DNA of 13,763 nt, taken from Gammaproteobacteria bacterium (GTDB lineage Bacteria; Pseudomonadota; Gammaproteobacteria; Cardiobacteriales; Wohlfahrtiimonadaceae). This document shows positions 13,682 to 13,763 of this stretch, in pieces. Below the pieces are notes generated by a model, which worked only from the letters and a program-made list of their open reading frames with translations, did no database searches and had not been told where the DNA came from. Position 1 is the stretch's first letter. Every line of letters starts with the position of its first letter. The DNA is taken from positions 1-13,763 of the forward strand of contig BHEQ01000026.1 in assembly GCA_003864535.1 (NCBI GenBank), written 5' to 3'. Made by a program: the position numbers and the translations under genes.

Positions 13682-13763
13682 CTAGTTATATACTGCTTAG
13701 AAACCTAAAATTCAAGAAATATAATCTGTTTTGTATAGTTATTGATCTTGATTGTATAAAAAT

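Noticed and set aside
13682..13763. Terminator after ntrX
   Set aside because: The remaining 82 bp are AT-rich but show no stem followed by a T-run; the operon may continue beyond the window.

Overview
The window is about 13.8 kb of AT-rich bacterial chromosome. The gene content points to a low-GC gammaproteobacterium. The clearest marker is lapA-lapB-pyrF in the order known from E. coli and relatives; dnaB, topA and an NtrX-type regulator fit a free-standing proteobacterial chromosome. A lineage such as Cardiobacteriales or Moraxellaceae would fit the base composition, but this is a guess from gene content and not a placement.

Layout from left to right. (1) About 380 bp without an intact gene, holding a decayed repeat and a possible coding relic. 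(2) dnaB (replicative helicase) on the minus strand. (3) A 400 bp divergent spacer that contains a 121 bp mobile repeat. (4) lapA-lapB-pyrF on the plus strand: two inner-membrane proteins that control lipopolysaccharide synthesis, plus OMP decarboxylase of pyrimidine synthesis. (5) A TRAP transport locus of the TAXI type: periplasmic receptor, fused 4TM/12TM permease, and a DUF1850 protein that overlaps the permease stop codon by 1 nt. (6) A convergent minus-strand DsbD_2/TauE-like membrane protein with a His/Met-rich tail, probably for copper or another metal. (7) topA with a zinc-free C-terminus and a long Lys/Ala tail, followed after 15 nt by an NtrX-like regulator whose ATPase motifs are altered.

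The most unusual content is non-coding. Two 121 bp copies of a MITE-like element (1965-2085 and 5719-5839) are about 89% identical by hand count. They have imperfect inverted ends (GGGGACTTCTAT / GGGCACATCTAT type), are flanked by 4 bp duplications (TATA and TTAA), and enclose a 56 nt hairpin whose stem differs between copies by pair-preserving changes. A third, inverted copy (4409-4474) is flanked by ATAA on both sides. It is explained by an exact 55 bp deletion between two AAAAGC hexamers present in the full element, and the deletion junction forms a 9 bp stem that looks like the transcription terminator of pyrF. The second full copy sits between the TRAP receptor and permease genes, inside an older GC-rich palindromic repeat. 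A fourth, badly decayed copy may lie near 30-153. No transposase is present in the window, so any movement would have been driven in trans.

No tRNA, rRNA, CRISPR array or complete insertion sequence was seen.
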